NCBI RefSeq assembly: GCF_015163075.1
Contig: NZ_JADDXU010000002.1
Coordinates: 848,256 to 912,255, forward strand
Source: Streptomyces justiciae
Lineage (GTDB): Bacteria; Actinomycetota; Actinomycetes; Streptomycetales; Streptomycetaceae
DNA: 64,000 bases
Direction: 5' to 3'
Each line of letters opens with the position of its first letter. The first letter of the stretch is position 1. The position numbers and the translations under genes were made by a program. The notes under the pieces are model-generated. The model ran no database searches and was not told the DNA's origin. It worked only from the letters and a program-made list of their open reading frames with translations. Positions 25,443 through 36,296 of the stretch are shown here, in pieces.

Positions 25443-25479
25443 GAACTTACGAAGATCGTGAGAACTTACGACGATCGTG
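25443..25479. repeat. 19-bp tandem direct repeat before the VWA gene
   Basis: GAACTTACGAAGATCGTG (25443-25460) is repeated at 25462-25479 with one change, giving a 19-bp period. It lies downstream of a -10-like TAGGGT (25430-25435), about 110 nt before the start codon, and may be an operator or an mRNA leader element. Confidence 0.5.
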
Positions 25480-25586
25480 CGAGACAGGCCGTTGGGGGAC
25501 GGACACCGTACGGGGCGCACCTCCCCCTTTGCCCGACATGCGGCCGGAAACCGGCAGAAGGTCCGACAGGGAGGGGCACCACCGTC

Positions 25587-27365
25587 ATGGGACGTCACAG
25601 CTTGCCCGATCAGTATGGGGCGGGCGGCAGCGACCCCCGCCCACGCACCCGGCGCCGCACGGTGGCCATCGCGACCGTACTCGTCCTCACCGTCGCCGGG
25701 GGGACGGCGGCCGCCGTCCAGAGCGGCCTGCTCTCTTTCGGCACGTCCTGCCAGGAGGACGCGGTACGGCTCAGGGTCGCGGCCTCTCCCGACGTGGTCC
25801 CGGCGCTGCGCGCGGCGGCGGAGCGGGCTCGTGACAGCAGCCTCACCTCTGACGGCCGCTGTGTGGACGTCACGGTCACCGCGCAGGACTCCTCCAAGGT
25901 CGCGGACACGCTGCTGGCCGGCCGGAAGTCCGATGCGCAGGTGTGGGTGCCGGACTCGCAGGTGTGGGTGGAGCGGGTCGCCGCGGACACGGGAGCGACG
26001 GAGGTGACGCCGGTCGGCAGCTTCGCGTCCTCGCCGGTGGGCGTGGCGGTGGTGCCGCAGGCGGCGAAGTCACTGGGGTGGCCGGAGAAGACGTACAGCT
26101 GGATCGAACTGGCCGGTGCCACCATGCGGGACGACGCGCTCAGGCTCGGCGCGGCCGACCCGGCGCGCAGTGCGACCGGTCTGCTGGCCCTCACCCGGCT
26201 GAGCGCGGCCGCGGGCTCGATCGAGGGCGGGGACACCCAGGCCGCGGCCATGATGAAGACGCTGTCGCAGCGCACCTCCGACAGCGACACGCAGGTCCTG
26301 GACACCCTCCCGCGTGACGCGTCCGGCACCGAGCAGGGCAACCCCAAGCGCAACCAGGCGCTGATCCTCAGCGAGCAGGCGGCGTTCGCGTACAACACCG
26401 CCGGCGGGGGCGACGGTCTCGACCTCTTCTATCCGAAGGACGGCTCACCGCGGCTCGACTTCCCCTACGCCCTGGTCGACCAGGCGGTGCTGACGACCGA
26501 CGAGAGCCGGGCGGCCCTGCGGTTCGTGAACTATCTGCGCAAGCCCGAGCAGCAGAAGCTGCTCCACAAGTACGGCTTCCGCACGTCCGACGACGAGGTG
26601 GACGCGGCGGTCGTCACCGGGGCCGGCGGCAGCAAGCCGCAGCCGTACACGAAGTCCGCCGTACGGCCGGCCTCCCAGACGGCGCTCCAGGAGGCCCTCG
26701 GCACCTGGACGATCACCGTGCAGAGCGCTCGCATCACCACGGTCGTGGACGCGTCCTCCTCGATGTCCGAGGAGGTCACGCGCGACGGCCAGTCCCGGAT
26801 GGACGTGACCAAGGCGTCGCTCCTCCAGGCCCTCGCCACGTTCACGCCGGACGACGAGATCGGTCTGTGGGACTTCTCCACGAAGCTGGACGGCGACAAG
26901 GACTACCGCGTCCTGGTGCCGACCGAACGCCTCGGCGCGGCCCAGGGCAACGGCACCCAACGGGACCGCCTCACAGCGGCGTTCAGCGGCCTGGCACCGG
27001 TGCCGAACGGCGCGACGGGCCTGTACGACACCACGCTCGCCGCCTACAAGGCGGCGGTGTCCTCCTACGCCAAGGGCAAGTTCAACGCCCTGGTCATCCT
27101 CACCGACGGCGTCAACCAGGACCCCGGGAGCATCTCCCGCGGCGCCCTGATCAGCCGCCTCCAGCAACTCACCGACCCCGACCGCCCGGTCCCCCTCATC
27201 ATGATCGCCGTCGGCCCCGACGCGGACCGCGCGGAAGCCACCCAGATAGCCACAGCAACAGGCGGCTCCGGCCAGGAGGTCACCAACCCGTCCGAGATCC
27301 ACGAGGTGATCCTGAAGGCGATCGTGGCGGCGGGGGCGGAGGGAACCGGTACAGGCGCGGGGTGA
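25587..27365 (+). CDS. Substrate-binding / von Willebrand factor A fusion, membrane-anchored
   Basis: 592 residues. A basic N-terminus and one hydrophobic segment (TVAIATVLVLTVAGGTAAAV, about 30-50) anchor it outside. Residues 60-370 resemble a periplasmic binding protein of the sulfate/molybdate type (LRVAASPDVVPALRAAAERA, SWIELAGATMRDDALRLGAADPARSATGLLALTRL, FPYALVDQAVLTT). Residues 395-592 form a VWA domain with an intact MIDAS: DASSSM, a Thr in GATGLYDT, and the Asp of LTDGVNQD. The ATG at 25587 was chosen. Ligand and partner unknown; no permease is near. Confidence 0.85.
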   Translation: MGRHSLPDQYGAGGSDPRPRTRRRTVAIATVLVLTVAGGTAAAVQSGLLSFGTSCQEDAVRLRVAASPDVVPALRAAAERARDSSLTSDGRCVDVTVTAQDSSKVADTLLAGRKSDAQVWVPDSQVWVERVAADTGATEVTPVGSFASSPVGVAVVPQAAKSLGWPEKTYSWIELAGATMRDDALRLGAADPARSATGLLALTRLSAAAGSIEGGDTQAAAMMKTLSQRTSDSDTQVLDTLPRDASGTEQGNPKRNQALILSEQAAFAYNTAGGGDGLDLFYPKDGSPRLDFPYALVDQAVLTTDESRAALRFVNYLRKPEQQKLLHKYGFRTSDDEVDAAVVTGAGGSKPQPYTKSAVRPASQTALQEALGTWTITVQSARITTVVDASSSMSEEVTRDGQSRMDVTKASLLQALATFTPDDEIGLWDFSTKLDGDKDYRVLVPTERLGAAQGNGTQRDRLTAAFSGLAPVPNGATGLYDTTLAAYKAAVSSYAKGKFNALVILTDGVNQDPGSISRGALISRLQQLTDPDRPVPLIMIAVGPDADRAEATQIATATGGSGQEVTNPSEIHEVILKAIVAAGAEGTGTGAG

Positions 27366-27396
27366 CACCCCTTCGCCGAGCGACCCGCCTCCGACC

Positions 27397-28914
27397 TCAC
27401 CCCAGTGGTACCGGCTCCGGCAACCCCACCGGCCATGTGTGCACCGGGTCGCCGGCGTGCATCAGTTCGCAGTACCGCCGGGTCAGCGCGGCGAACGCGG
27501 TGTCGCGGCCGAGCCCTTTCTCCAGGGCCCGGTGGAAGGTCGCCGACTGCCAGGTCGCGCCGTTGGCCCGGCGGCGGCAGCGTTCGTCGATGACGCCGAG
27601 GTAGAAGTCCCGGTCGGCGGGTTCCACGCCCCAGCCGTCCAGCCCGGCCTCGGCCAGTGGCAGCAGTTCGTCGCGTACGAGGGTGACGGCGTCGACCTGG
27701 GTCAGCCCGCCGTAGCGCCCGCGCCGCGGCCAGTCGAAGCGGGCGTCGATGCCGTGCCGGCAGGCCGCGTCGAAGTTGGCGGCGGCCGACTCGAAGGGCA
27801 GCCGGGTCCACACCGGCCGCGACTCCTCGGCGAGGGCGCGGACGACGCCGTAGTAGAAGGCGGCGTTGGCGATGACGTCGGTGACGGTGGGGCCGGCGGG
27901 CAGGACGCGGTTTTCGACGCGCAGGTGCGGGACGCCGTCGGCGATGCCGTAGACCGGGCGGTTCCAGCGGTACACCGTGCCGTTGTGCAGGACGAGCTCG
28001 GCGAGGCTCGGCACCCCGCCCTCGTCGAGCACCTTCAGCGGGTCCTCGTCGTCGCAGATCGGCAGCAGCGCGGGGTAGTAGCGCAGGTTCTCCTCGAAGA
28101 GGTCGTACGCGGAGGAGATCCACCGCTCCCCGAACCACGTGCGCGGCCGTACCCCCTGCGCCTGGAGCTCGGGCGGACGCGTGTCGGTGGACTGCTGGAA
28201 CAGCGGGGGCCGGGACTCGCGCCACAGCTCCTTGCCGAACAGGAACGGCGAGTTGGCGCCGACGGCGATCTGCGCGGCGGCGACGGCCTGCGCGGCGTTC
28301 CACACGTCGGCGAAGCGCCCCGGGGTGACCTGGAGGTGCAGTTGCACGGAGGTGCAGGCGGCCTCGGGGGCGATCGATTTCGAGGTGCAGCTCAGTCGTT
28401 CCACGCCGTCGATGTCGAGCGTGAAGTCCTCACCGCGGGCGGCCACGATCTGATCGTTCAGCAGGGTGTAGCGGTCGACGTCGGAAAGGTTGGAGGAGAC
28501 CAGGTCGTCCCGGTCGAGCGTCGGCAGAATGCCGATCATCACGATCCCGGCGTCGAGCTCTCCCGCTTTTCGGTCCGCATATGCCAGCGAGGTACGTATT
28601 TCCTCGGCGAGCCGGTCGAATACGCGCCCGCCCAACGGATGTGGAGCTATGTTGACTTCCAGATTGAACATGGCGAGTTCTGTTTGGAAATCTCGGCTCG
28701 CGATCCGTTCGAGTACCTGCGCATTCAACATTTTCGGCATACCGTCGGCGCCGGTGAGATTCAGTTCGATCTCCAGCCCCATGAGGTTCTTCGGCCGGTC
28801 GAACCGCTTCTCCTCCAGCAGCCGCTCCAGGCCCGTCAGACACTGCCGGAGCTTGCCGCGGTAGTGCTGGCGATCGGACAGATCGAACCGACCTGCCACG
28901 ACCTTCTCCCCCAT
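27397..28914 (-). CDS. Glutamate-cysteine ligase family protein
   Basis: 505 residues, a large GCS-type carboxylate-amine ligase. Recognisable blocks are LMGLEIELNLTGADGMPKML near the N-terminus (substrate/Mg binding), FNLEVNIAPHPLGGRVFDRL, and TPGRFADVWNAAQAVAAAQIAVGANSPFLFG. The ligase would join the gamma-carboxyl of glutamate to an amino compound such as cysteine. Streptomyces use mycothiol, not glutathione, so the product may be a different gamma-glutamyl compound. GGAGGG precedes the ATG at 28914; the longer open frame above is not supported. Confidence 0.85.
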   Translation of the reverse strand: MGEKVVAGRFDLSDRQHYRGKLRQCLTGLERLLEEKRFDRPKNLMGLEIELNLTGADGMPKMLNAQVLERIASRDFQTELAMFNLEVNIAPHPLGGRVFDRLAEEIRTSLAYADRKAGELDAGIVMIGILPTLDRDDLVSSNLSDVDRYTLLNDQIVAARGEDFTLDIDGVERLSCTSKSIAPEAACTSVQLHLQVTPGRFADVWNAAQAVAAAQIAVGANSPFLFGKELWRESRPPLFQQSTDTRPPELQAQGVRPRTWFGERWISSAYDLFEENLRYYPALLPICDDEDPLKVLDEGGVPSLAELVLHNGTVYRWNRPVYGIADGVPHLRVENRVLPAGPTVTDVIANAAFYYGVVRALAEESRPVWTRLPFESAAANFDAACRHGIDARFDWPRRGRYGGLTQVDAVTLVRDELLPLAEAGLDGWGVEPADRDFYLGVIDERCRRRANGATWQSATFHRALEKGLGRDTAFAALTRRYCELMHAGDPVHTWPVGLPEPVPLG

Positions 28915-29468
28915 CGAAGCGTCCCTCCTCGGATGGGCGTGCCGTAGACCGGCCGCCGGGCGTCCCGGGTCAGGTGGGATGATGCCCAGCGGAGGCGATC
29001 GATAACGTCCCGCGCGGGCCCGGCACCCGCTACTCTGACGCACATGACCGGGGGCACATTCACCGGGCATGCGGCACTGTGCAGTTTCGAGTGCCCTGAA
29101 CAACTCGTGAAAAACGCCGACGACAATTGGCCGTCCACTTCCGCGGCATTCCCCGAGGTCATCGCCGTACGGCCGATGCAGAATCGGGATGATTCCCACG
29201 TATCGACGACCGGATGAACCCTTGCCGTTCACCTCGGAAACGGCTAGACGAAACACCGTCTGAACACGTGTCGTATAAACTCCGCGAACGAGGCAGAAGG
29301 TTGGCGCCCCCGGTCGAACGATCCTGCCGTCGAGGTGACGTAAGGCAGGCCTCACCCTCACCACGCGCACTCATGACCCGGCCCCCGCCTCTCTGGCCCC
29401 GCGAGCTGACAGCGCCGTCCGCCCACGCCCTCGCGCCACCGTGCCTGTCGAATGAGAGGCGACCCACC
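28915..29468. other. 554-bp spacer with AT-richer DNA and one candidate small gene
   Basis: The DNA between the divergent ligase and the 29469 gene is less GC-rich than its surroundings. It holds a candidate leaderless 57-codon frame (29044-29217), a -10-like TATAAA near 29275, and the remaining sequence without any recognised element. Confidence 0.5.
29044..29217 (+). CDS. Candidate leaderless small protein, 57 residues
   Basis: ATG to TGA without interruption, opposite to the ligase. A -10-like TACTCT (29031-29036) lies 7 nt before the ATG, the spacing of leaderless Streptomyces genes, and no Shine-Dalgarno is needed. The protein has two Cys near the N-terminus (CSFEC) and is otherwise polar. 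Third positions are only moderately GC-rich, below the genome norm. Expression is unproven, and a non-coding spacer is the alternative. Confidence 0.3.
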   Translation: MTGGTFTGHAALCSFECPEQLVKNADDNWPSTSAAFPEVIAVRPMQNRDDSHVSTTG

Positions 29469-30059
29469 ATGCCGCTGCATGTGCCCCCGGCCCCCGCGCC
29501 CGCCCTTCGCTCCGTCCTCACTGCGCTCGGTTCGCCCACCGCGGTCCGCGAGGCCCGGACACCGTCACTGCGTAACGCCCAGGGTCCCGCGACCCCCGAA
29601 CTCCCGCTGCCCCTCCATGTCCTCGACGAACTCACCGCCGCGGGCGCGGCCGCGACCCGGCTGGCCGGGTGGCGCTTCCTGATCCGCTGCGGCGACCGTG
29701 CCGTGGCCGCGGCCGAGACCCGGCTGACGCCCGACGGCTGGGCCTTCTCGCACTTCTTCGAGGGCCCGTACATCGCCTCCACCGAGCGCGCGCTGCGCCA
29801 GGCCGAGACGATGCAACAGCCCTATCAGCCGCGCCTGCTGTCGGTCCCGGGCCTGTACATGCTCACCCTCTGGTTGCACGGCGACTGCACCGCGGACGGC
29901 GCCTCCGGCCACCCCGCCGCCACCGATCTGCTCGTCCCGCTCGCGCCCGCGCCGCCCGGTATCGCCGCCCACCGGCCGCACCGGGTCGCCGAACTGCTCC
30001 CGGTGCTGACCCACCGGGTGACACCGGCGCCGGCACCCCTGCTGAGCCAGCCCGCCTGA
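29469..30059 (+). CDS. Hypothetical protein (Streptomyces-type), 196 residues
   Basis: Begins MPLHVPPAPAPALRSVLTAL after a purine-rich GAGAGGCG. The sequence is Ala/Pro-rich, with ordered parts at AAATRLAGWRFLIRCGDRAVAAAETRLTPDGWAFSHFFEGPYI and LLSVPGLYMLTLWLHGD. No signal peptide, catalytic motif or known domain. The start is later than the open frame allows, because the extension is low-complexity. I do not recognise a function. Confidence 0.6.
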   Translation: MPLHVPPAPAPALRSVLTALGSPTAVREARTPSLRNAQGPATPELPLPLHVLDELTAAGAAATRLAGWRFLIRCGDRAVAAAETRLTPDGWAFSHFFEGPYIASTERALRQAETMQQPYQPRLLSVPGLYMLTLWLHGDCTADGASGHPAATDLLVPLAPAPPGIAAHRPHRVAELLPVLTHRVTPAPAPLLSQPA

Positions 30060-30060
30060 A

Positions 30061-30126
30061 GCGGGCACCACCGACTGCGGCTCGTACGAGCGAAACCCAG
30101 CTCGTACGAGCCTCTTTCGTGCCCGC
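30061..30126. terminator. Nested inverted repeats after the 29469 gene
   Basis: GCGGGCAC (30061-30068) pairs with GTGCCCGC (30119-30126). Inside lie two identical 12-bp palindromes GCTCGTACGAGC at 30080-30091 and 30100-30111, 20 bp apart, which can also pair with each other. Just after the stop codon, so at least a terminator; see the findings. Confidence 0.55.
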
Positions 30127-30341
30127 ACCCGTCCGGACTAGCCCCATCCGGCCATCGCGAACCACCCGAAGAGACAGTGCAGTTGGGATGAACCGTCCGC
30201 GCGGGTGATGCGTCATGAACCTGTGAGTAGCGGTGCTGCCAAATCCCTGCGGATCGAGGCCCGTGGGGCAACACTGGTTCCGACCGACTTATCACAACGG
30301 GGGCAGCGATGAAAACCACGACAAAGCGAAAGATCCCACCC

Positions 30342-30548
30342 ATGTGCCAGCACCAGCCGCCGTGTCCGACCGCCGACTCCGCCGACCGGGAATCCGCCCG
30401 CCTCGTGGCGCACCACCCGGAACAGGGCTGGAGTCTGCTGTGCAACGGCGTTCTGCTCTTCGAGGACACCGGCGAGCTCCTGCCCGACGGCCAGATCATC
30501 GCCCCGCACCGCCCGTTGGGCACCGACAAGGTGATGACCGCCGCCTGA
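30342..30548 (+). CDS. DUF5999 family small protein
   Basis: 68 residues from MCQHQPPCPTADS; an ATG 33 nt upstream (30309) gives 79. The sequence HHPEQGWSLLCNGVLLFEDTGELLPDG and the ending PHRPLGTDKVMTAA are typical of a small protein kept across Streptomyces (DUF5999). Two Cys and a His lie at the N-terminus (CQHQPPC), a possible metal site. It is transcribed alone. Function unknown; conservation in the genus is from memory. Confidence 0.8.
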   Translation: MCQHQPPCPTADSADRESARLVAHHPEQGWSLLCNGVLLFEDTGELLPDGQIIAPHRPLGTDKVMTAA

Positions 30549-30587
30549 GGCACCCCGGGCGGCCGGCGCACCGCCCGCAGACCAAGT

Positions 30588-30624
30588 GGGGCCGGCCCGC
30601 AGACGCACGCTGCGAACCGGCCCC
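30588..30624 (+). terminator. Hairpin after DUF5999 gene
   Basis: GGGGCCGG (30588-30595) pairs with CCGGCCCC (30617-30624), about 40 nt after the stop codon. Confidence 0.5.
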
Positions 30625-30735
30625 GACGCATGTCCGGTGGTGCTCACTCCCCGTAGCCCCGCATGCGGAATCCGCTGATCCTCGTACTGCCCTCCGGTCC
30701 CCTCTTCCCATCGGTGCCCGTTTTCCGGAAGACTC

Positions 30736-30748
30736 CTGGAAGTTTCGA
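30736..30748. promoter_or_regulatory. Putative operator before the LacI gene
   Basis: CTGGAAGTTTCGA matches the operator CCGAAAGTTTCGG at 36224 in 10 of 13 positions, about 20 nt before the TTG start. It fits autoregulation by the LacI protein. Confidence 0.45.
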
Positions 30749-30769
30749 CACAGCCACGGAGGTGGGGAG

Positions 30770-31816
30770 TTGGCAACACACGAGGTCGGCACCGACGGGC
30801 CGGCCGCGCCCGGGAGCCGGGTCACGATCACCGAGATCGCCCGGCAGGCCGGCGTCTCCGTGCCGACCGTGTCCCGGGTCGTCAACGGCCGTTCCGACGT
30901 GTCCCCCAAAACCCGGGCGCGCGTCGAGGAACTGCTCCAGCGGTACGGCTACCGCAAGCGCCCCACGTCCTCCGGAACCGGCGCGGCCCTGCTCGACCTG
31001 GTCTTCAACGACCTCGACAGCCCCTGGGCGGTGGAGATCATCCGCGGGGTCGAGGAGGTGGCCCACGCGACCGGCGTCGGCACCGTCGTCTCGGCGATCC
31101 ACGGCCGCTCCGGCGACGCCCGCGAGTGGATGCGCAATCTGCGGGCCCGCGCCTCCGACGGCGTCATCCTCGTCACCTCGGACCTGGAGCCGGTGCTGCA
31201 CGAGGAGTTGCGCATCCTCGGCGTCCCCCTGGTGGTCGTCGACCCGGCGGGCTCCCCCGCGCTGGACGCCCCCACCATCGGCGCCGCCAACTGGTCGGGC
31301 GGCATGGCAGCCACCGAGCATCTGCTCTCCCTCGGACACCGCAGGATCGCCCTGATCGCGGGCCCGCCCCGGCTGCTGTGCTCCCGGGCCCGGTTCGACG
31401 GCTACCGCGCGGCCCTGGAGGGCGCCGGGCTCGCCGTCGAGGACTCCCTCGTCGTCCCCGGCGACTTCCACCCCGAGTCCGGCTTCGACGGCTGCAACGC
31501 CCTGCTCGACCTGCCGGAGCCGCCGACCGCGATCTTCGCGGCCAGCGACCAGATGGCGCTCGGCGCGATCGAGGCGCTGCGCCGGCGCGGGCTGAGGGTG
31601 CCGGAGGACATGAGCCTGGTCGGTTTCGACGACCTTCCGGAAGTGCGCTGGTCCGCCCCGCCCCTCACCACCGTCCGTCAACCGCTCGCGGAGATGGGCA
31701 AGTTGGCCGTCCGTACGGTGCTCAGGCTGGCCCGCGACGAGCAGCCGGACTCGCCACGGGTGGAGCTGGGCACGGAACTCGTCGTCAGAGCCAGCACCGC
31801 GCCCCTCGCCCCCTGA
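30770..31816 (+). CDS. LacI-family regulator of the xylan locus
   Basis: 348 residues. Helix-turn-helix at about 15-40 (VTITEIARQAGVSVPTVSRVVNGRSDVSP) with the LacI hinge helix, then a periplasmic-binding-like effector domain. The C-terminus TTVRQPLAEMGKLAVRTVLRL is typical. The start is TTG with GGAGG about 7 nt upstream, inferred because the frame has no better codon. It converges on the xylanase operon and presumably represses the xylanase, transporter and xylosidase until xylo-oligosaccharide is present. Confidence 0.9.
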   Translation: MATHEVGTDGPAAPGSRVTITEIARQAGVSVPTVSRVVNGRSDVSPKTRARVEELLQRYGYRKRPTSSGTGAALLDLVFNDLDSPWAVEIIRGVEEVAHATGVGTVVSAIHGRSGDAREWMRNLRARASDGVILVTSDLEPVLHEELRILGVPLVVVDPAGSPALDAPTIGAANWSGGMAATEHLLSLGHRRIALIAGPPRLLCSRARFDGYRAALEGAGLAVEDSLVVPGDFHPESGFDGCNALLDLPEPPTAIFAASDQMALGAIEALRRRGLRVPEDMSLVGFDDLPEVRWSAPPLTTVRQPLAEMGKLAVRTVLRLARDEQPDSPRVELGTELVVRASTAPLAP

Positions 31817-31823
31817 CACGGCA

Positions 31824-31856
31824 CCGGCCCTGCGGTGGGACGCACCGCAGGGCCGG
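31824..31856. terminator. Bidirectional terminator between LacI gene and xylanase
   Basis: CCGGCCCTGCGGTG (31824-31837) pairs perfectly with CACCGCAGGGCCGG (31843-31856), a 14-bp stem with a 5-nt loop, between two convergent genes. Confidence 0.85.
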
Positions 31857-31915
31857 GCCGCACCCCGGCGGACTCCCCTCCTTGCCCAGCCGCCGGGTGT
31901 CCTGAGAACGCGCCG

Positions 31916-33872
<1,957 letters not shown>

Positions 33873-33876
<4 letters not shown>

Positions 33877-34871
33877 TTCCCGGCTCCCCTCATCGTGGTG
33901 GTCGCCCCTTCGAGGTCACGGCGGAGCACGAAGCGCTGGTAGGCGAGGGCGAAGACGAGGCAGATGCCGAACATGACCACGCTGATCGCGCTGGCGTAGC
34001 CGACCTGGTAGCGCTTGAAGCCGTACTGGAACATGGTCACGGCCATGGTCTCGGAGTGGTGGTCGGGACCGCCCTGCGTGATCACCCACACCAGGTCGAA
34101 GAGCTGGATGGCGCCGATGACCGCGAGGAAGATGCTGATGCGGATGGTGGGCATCAGCAGCGGCAGGGTGACGCTGCGGAAGCGCTGCCAGGCGCTGGCG
34201 CCGTCGATGAGCGCCGCTTCGGTCAACTCCCGTGGTACGGACTGGAGTCCGGCCAGGTAGAGCATCATGTGGAAGCCGAAGTACTTCCAGGTCATGACGA
34301 TGAACAGGGTCGCCATGACCCACGACGGGTCGGCGAACCACTCCCCGCCGAGGCTGTCGAGGCCGATGCCGCCGAGGAGATGGTCGGCGAGACCGTCGTC
34401 CGGCGCGAACACCATGCTGAAGAGCACACCGGTGATGGCCTCGGACAGGACGTACGGCGCGAAGAACAGCATCCGGTAGACGGCCCGGCCGCGCAGCTTC
34501 TGGTTGAGCAGGACCGCCATGGCGAGCGCGAAGGGCAGTTGCAGCGCGAGCGTCAGCAGCACCAGGACGAGGCAGCGCCACAGGTCGCCCATGAACACCG
34601 GGTTGTCGAAGAGGTCGGTGAAGTTGTCGACACCGACGTAGTCCTCGGGCATCCCGAAGCCGCCCCAGCGGAAGAAGGCGGCGTACAGGGCGAACAGCAT
34701 CGGCAGCAGCACGAGCCCGATGAACAGGACCAGCGCGGGCAGCTGGAAGCCCACCGCGGTGAGCCAGTTGAGCGCGCGGCGCCGGGCCCGCCCCCGGGCC
34801 CTGACCGTGTCCGGGGGCGGGGCGTCGGCGCCGGGACGGCTCCGCTTGTCTGCGAGGAACGTGGAGGTCAT
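33873..34871 (-). CDS. Carbohydrate ABC transporter permease 1 (xylo-oligosaccharide type)
   Basis: 332 residues with six transmembrane helices after a basic cytoplasmic N-terminus. The EAA loop is TEAALIDGASAWQRFRSVTLPLLMPTIR, of the MalF/CUT1 type. It lies 6 nt after the binding protein gene and overlaps the second permease gene. It should form the membrane channel with that permease. Confidence 0.93.
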
Positions 34872-34877
34872 CGCCTG

Positions 34878-36173
34878 TTACTGCTCTTCCTTCGTGACCT
34901 TCGTGATCGACTGGGCGACCTGCTCGGGCGACTTGGAGCCGGCGATGAGCGCGGCCACGCTGTCGTTGACCTCCTGGCCGACGGCGGGGGCGTAGGCCTG
35001 GTCGAGGTAGAGCTGGAAGCCGGTGGCGCTGTTCAACTGGGCCTGTACGGCCTTGAGGTTGGCGTCGGTGATGGCGCTCTCGGCACCGGGGACCACCGGG
35101 AGGGTGCCGGTCTTCTTCACCAGTTCCAGGTCGGTGGCCTCGGAGGCGAAGAACTTCAGGAAGTCGACGGCCGCCTGCGGGGCGCCCCGGCGCAGCGCGT
35201 GCCCGCCACCGCCGCCGAACACCTCGGTGATGGCACCCTTGCCGCCGTCGACCGCCGGGAACGGGAAGAAGCCGAGGTCCTTGCCGAGGCCCTTGCCCGC
35301 GTCGGCCTCGACCTGGGGCGCCCACTGGCCCATGAGCTCCATGGCCGCCTTGCCGTTGCCGACGCTGGCCGCCTGGCCGGTCGGGGTGGAGTAGGCGGCG
35401 TTGAGGAAGCCCTTCTGGAACGGCTGGAGCGCGACGAGGTCCTTCAGGTGCGCGCCCGCCTGGACGAACTCGGGGCCGGTGAAGTCCTTGTCGTCGTAGG
35501 CCTTCTGCAGGGCGCTCGCACCGGCGGTGCGCATCGCGAGGTAGGCCCAGTAGTACATGCCGGGCCACTTCTCCTTGCCCGCGAGGGCGATGGGAGTGAT
35601 GTTCTTCGCCTTCAGCTTGCTGACGGCTTCGAGGAACGCGCCCCAGGTCGTGGGGGGTTCGGTGATGCCGGCCTGCTTGAAGAGCGCCTTGTTGTACCAG
35701 AACCCGATCATGCCGATGTCGAACGGTATGCCGTAGACCTTGTCGTCGATCAGGTAGGCCTCCTTGGAGACCTTCAGCAGGTCGTCGGCCCACGGCTTGG
35801 TCTTGTCGGTGAGGTCCTCGACGAGGCCCGCGTCGACCTGCTGCTTGAGGACGCCGCCGCCCCAGGTGTGGAAGATGTCGGGGAGCTTCCCGGAGGCGAT
35901 CAGCGCCGTCATCTTCGACTTGTAGGCGTCGTTCTCCATCTGAACGATCTTCACCTTGACCTTGGGGTTCTGGGCCTCGAACTTCTTGGCGAGGCCCGCC
36001 CAGACGGTGTGGGCCGGTTCGGTGGTGGAGATGTTCCACCACTCGATCGTGGTCGTTCCGTCGGACGACCCACCGTCCGAATCGCCACCGCAGCCGCTCA
36101 GTGCCGTCATGCCCAGACCGGTCGCGGCGGACGCCGCCAGGAAGCCGCGGCGAGACAGTGCCGGGTCGCCCAT
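34878..36173 (-). CDS. Sugar ABC transporter substrate-binding lipoprotein
   Basis: 431 residues. Twin-arginine signal (SRRGFLAASAATG) ending in a LSGC lipobox, then a CUT1 binding-protein fold with IEWWNISTTEPAHTVWAGLAKKFEAQNP and FHTWGGGVLKQQVDAGLVEDLTD. First gene of the operon binding protein-permease-permease-GH10 xylanase, so xylo-oligosaccharides are the expected ligand (BxlE-like). ATG 36173 follows a short leader with two operator copies. Confidence 0.92.
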   Translation of the reverse strand: MGDPALSRRGFLAASAATGLGMTALSGCGGDSDGGSSDGTTTIEWWNISTTEPAHTVWAGLAKKFEAQNPKVKVKIVQMENDAYKSKMTALIASGKLPDIFHTWGGGVLKQQVDAGLVEDLTDKTKPWADDLLKVSKEAYLIDDKVYGIPFDIGMIGFWYNKALFKQAGITEPPTTWGAFLEAVSKLKAKNITPIALAGKEKWPGMYYWAYLAMRTAGASALQKAYDDKDFTGPEFVQAGAHLKDLVALQPFQKGFLNAAYSTPTGQAASVGNGKAAMELMGQWAPQVEADAGKGLGKDLGFFPFPAVDGGKGAITEVFGGGGGHALRRGAPQAAVDFLKFFASEATDLELVKKTGTLPVVPGAESAITDANLKAVQAQLNSATGFQLYLDQAYAPAVGQEVNDSVAALIAGSKSPEQVAQSITKVTKEEQ

Positions 36174-36223
36174 TTTGCACTCCTTGGGTACGGGACGGCG
36201 TGTCCACTACACCGTCCTCAGGA

Positions 36224-36256
36224 CCGAAAGTTTCGGAGTTGATCCAGAAAGCTTCG
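36224..36256. promoter_or_regulatory. LacI operators in the xylan transporter leader
   Basis: CCGAAAGTTTCGG (36224-36236) is a near-perfect palindrome around one central base; CCAGAAAGCTTCG (36244-36256) is a weaker copy. Both lie downstream of the probable transcription start, where a bound repressor would block elongation. Confidence 0.7.
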
Positions 36257-36266
36257 TTGTTGCCGC

Positions 36267-36296
36267 ACCCTAGAGACAGCTCCCAAACGGTGGCAA
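36267..36296 (-). promoter_or_regulatory. Promoter of the xylan transporter/xylanase operon
   Basis: Minus strand: TTGCCA (36296-36291), 18-bp spacer, TAGGGT (36272-36267). About 100 nt of leader follows to the binding-protein ATG. Confidence 0.65.

Noticed and set aside
29338..29360. Possible iron box (TAAGGCAGGCCTCACC) before the 29469 gene
   Set aside because: It matches the DmdR/IdeR consensus poorly when aligned base by base, and no iron-related gene follows.
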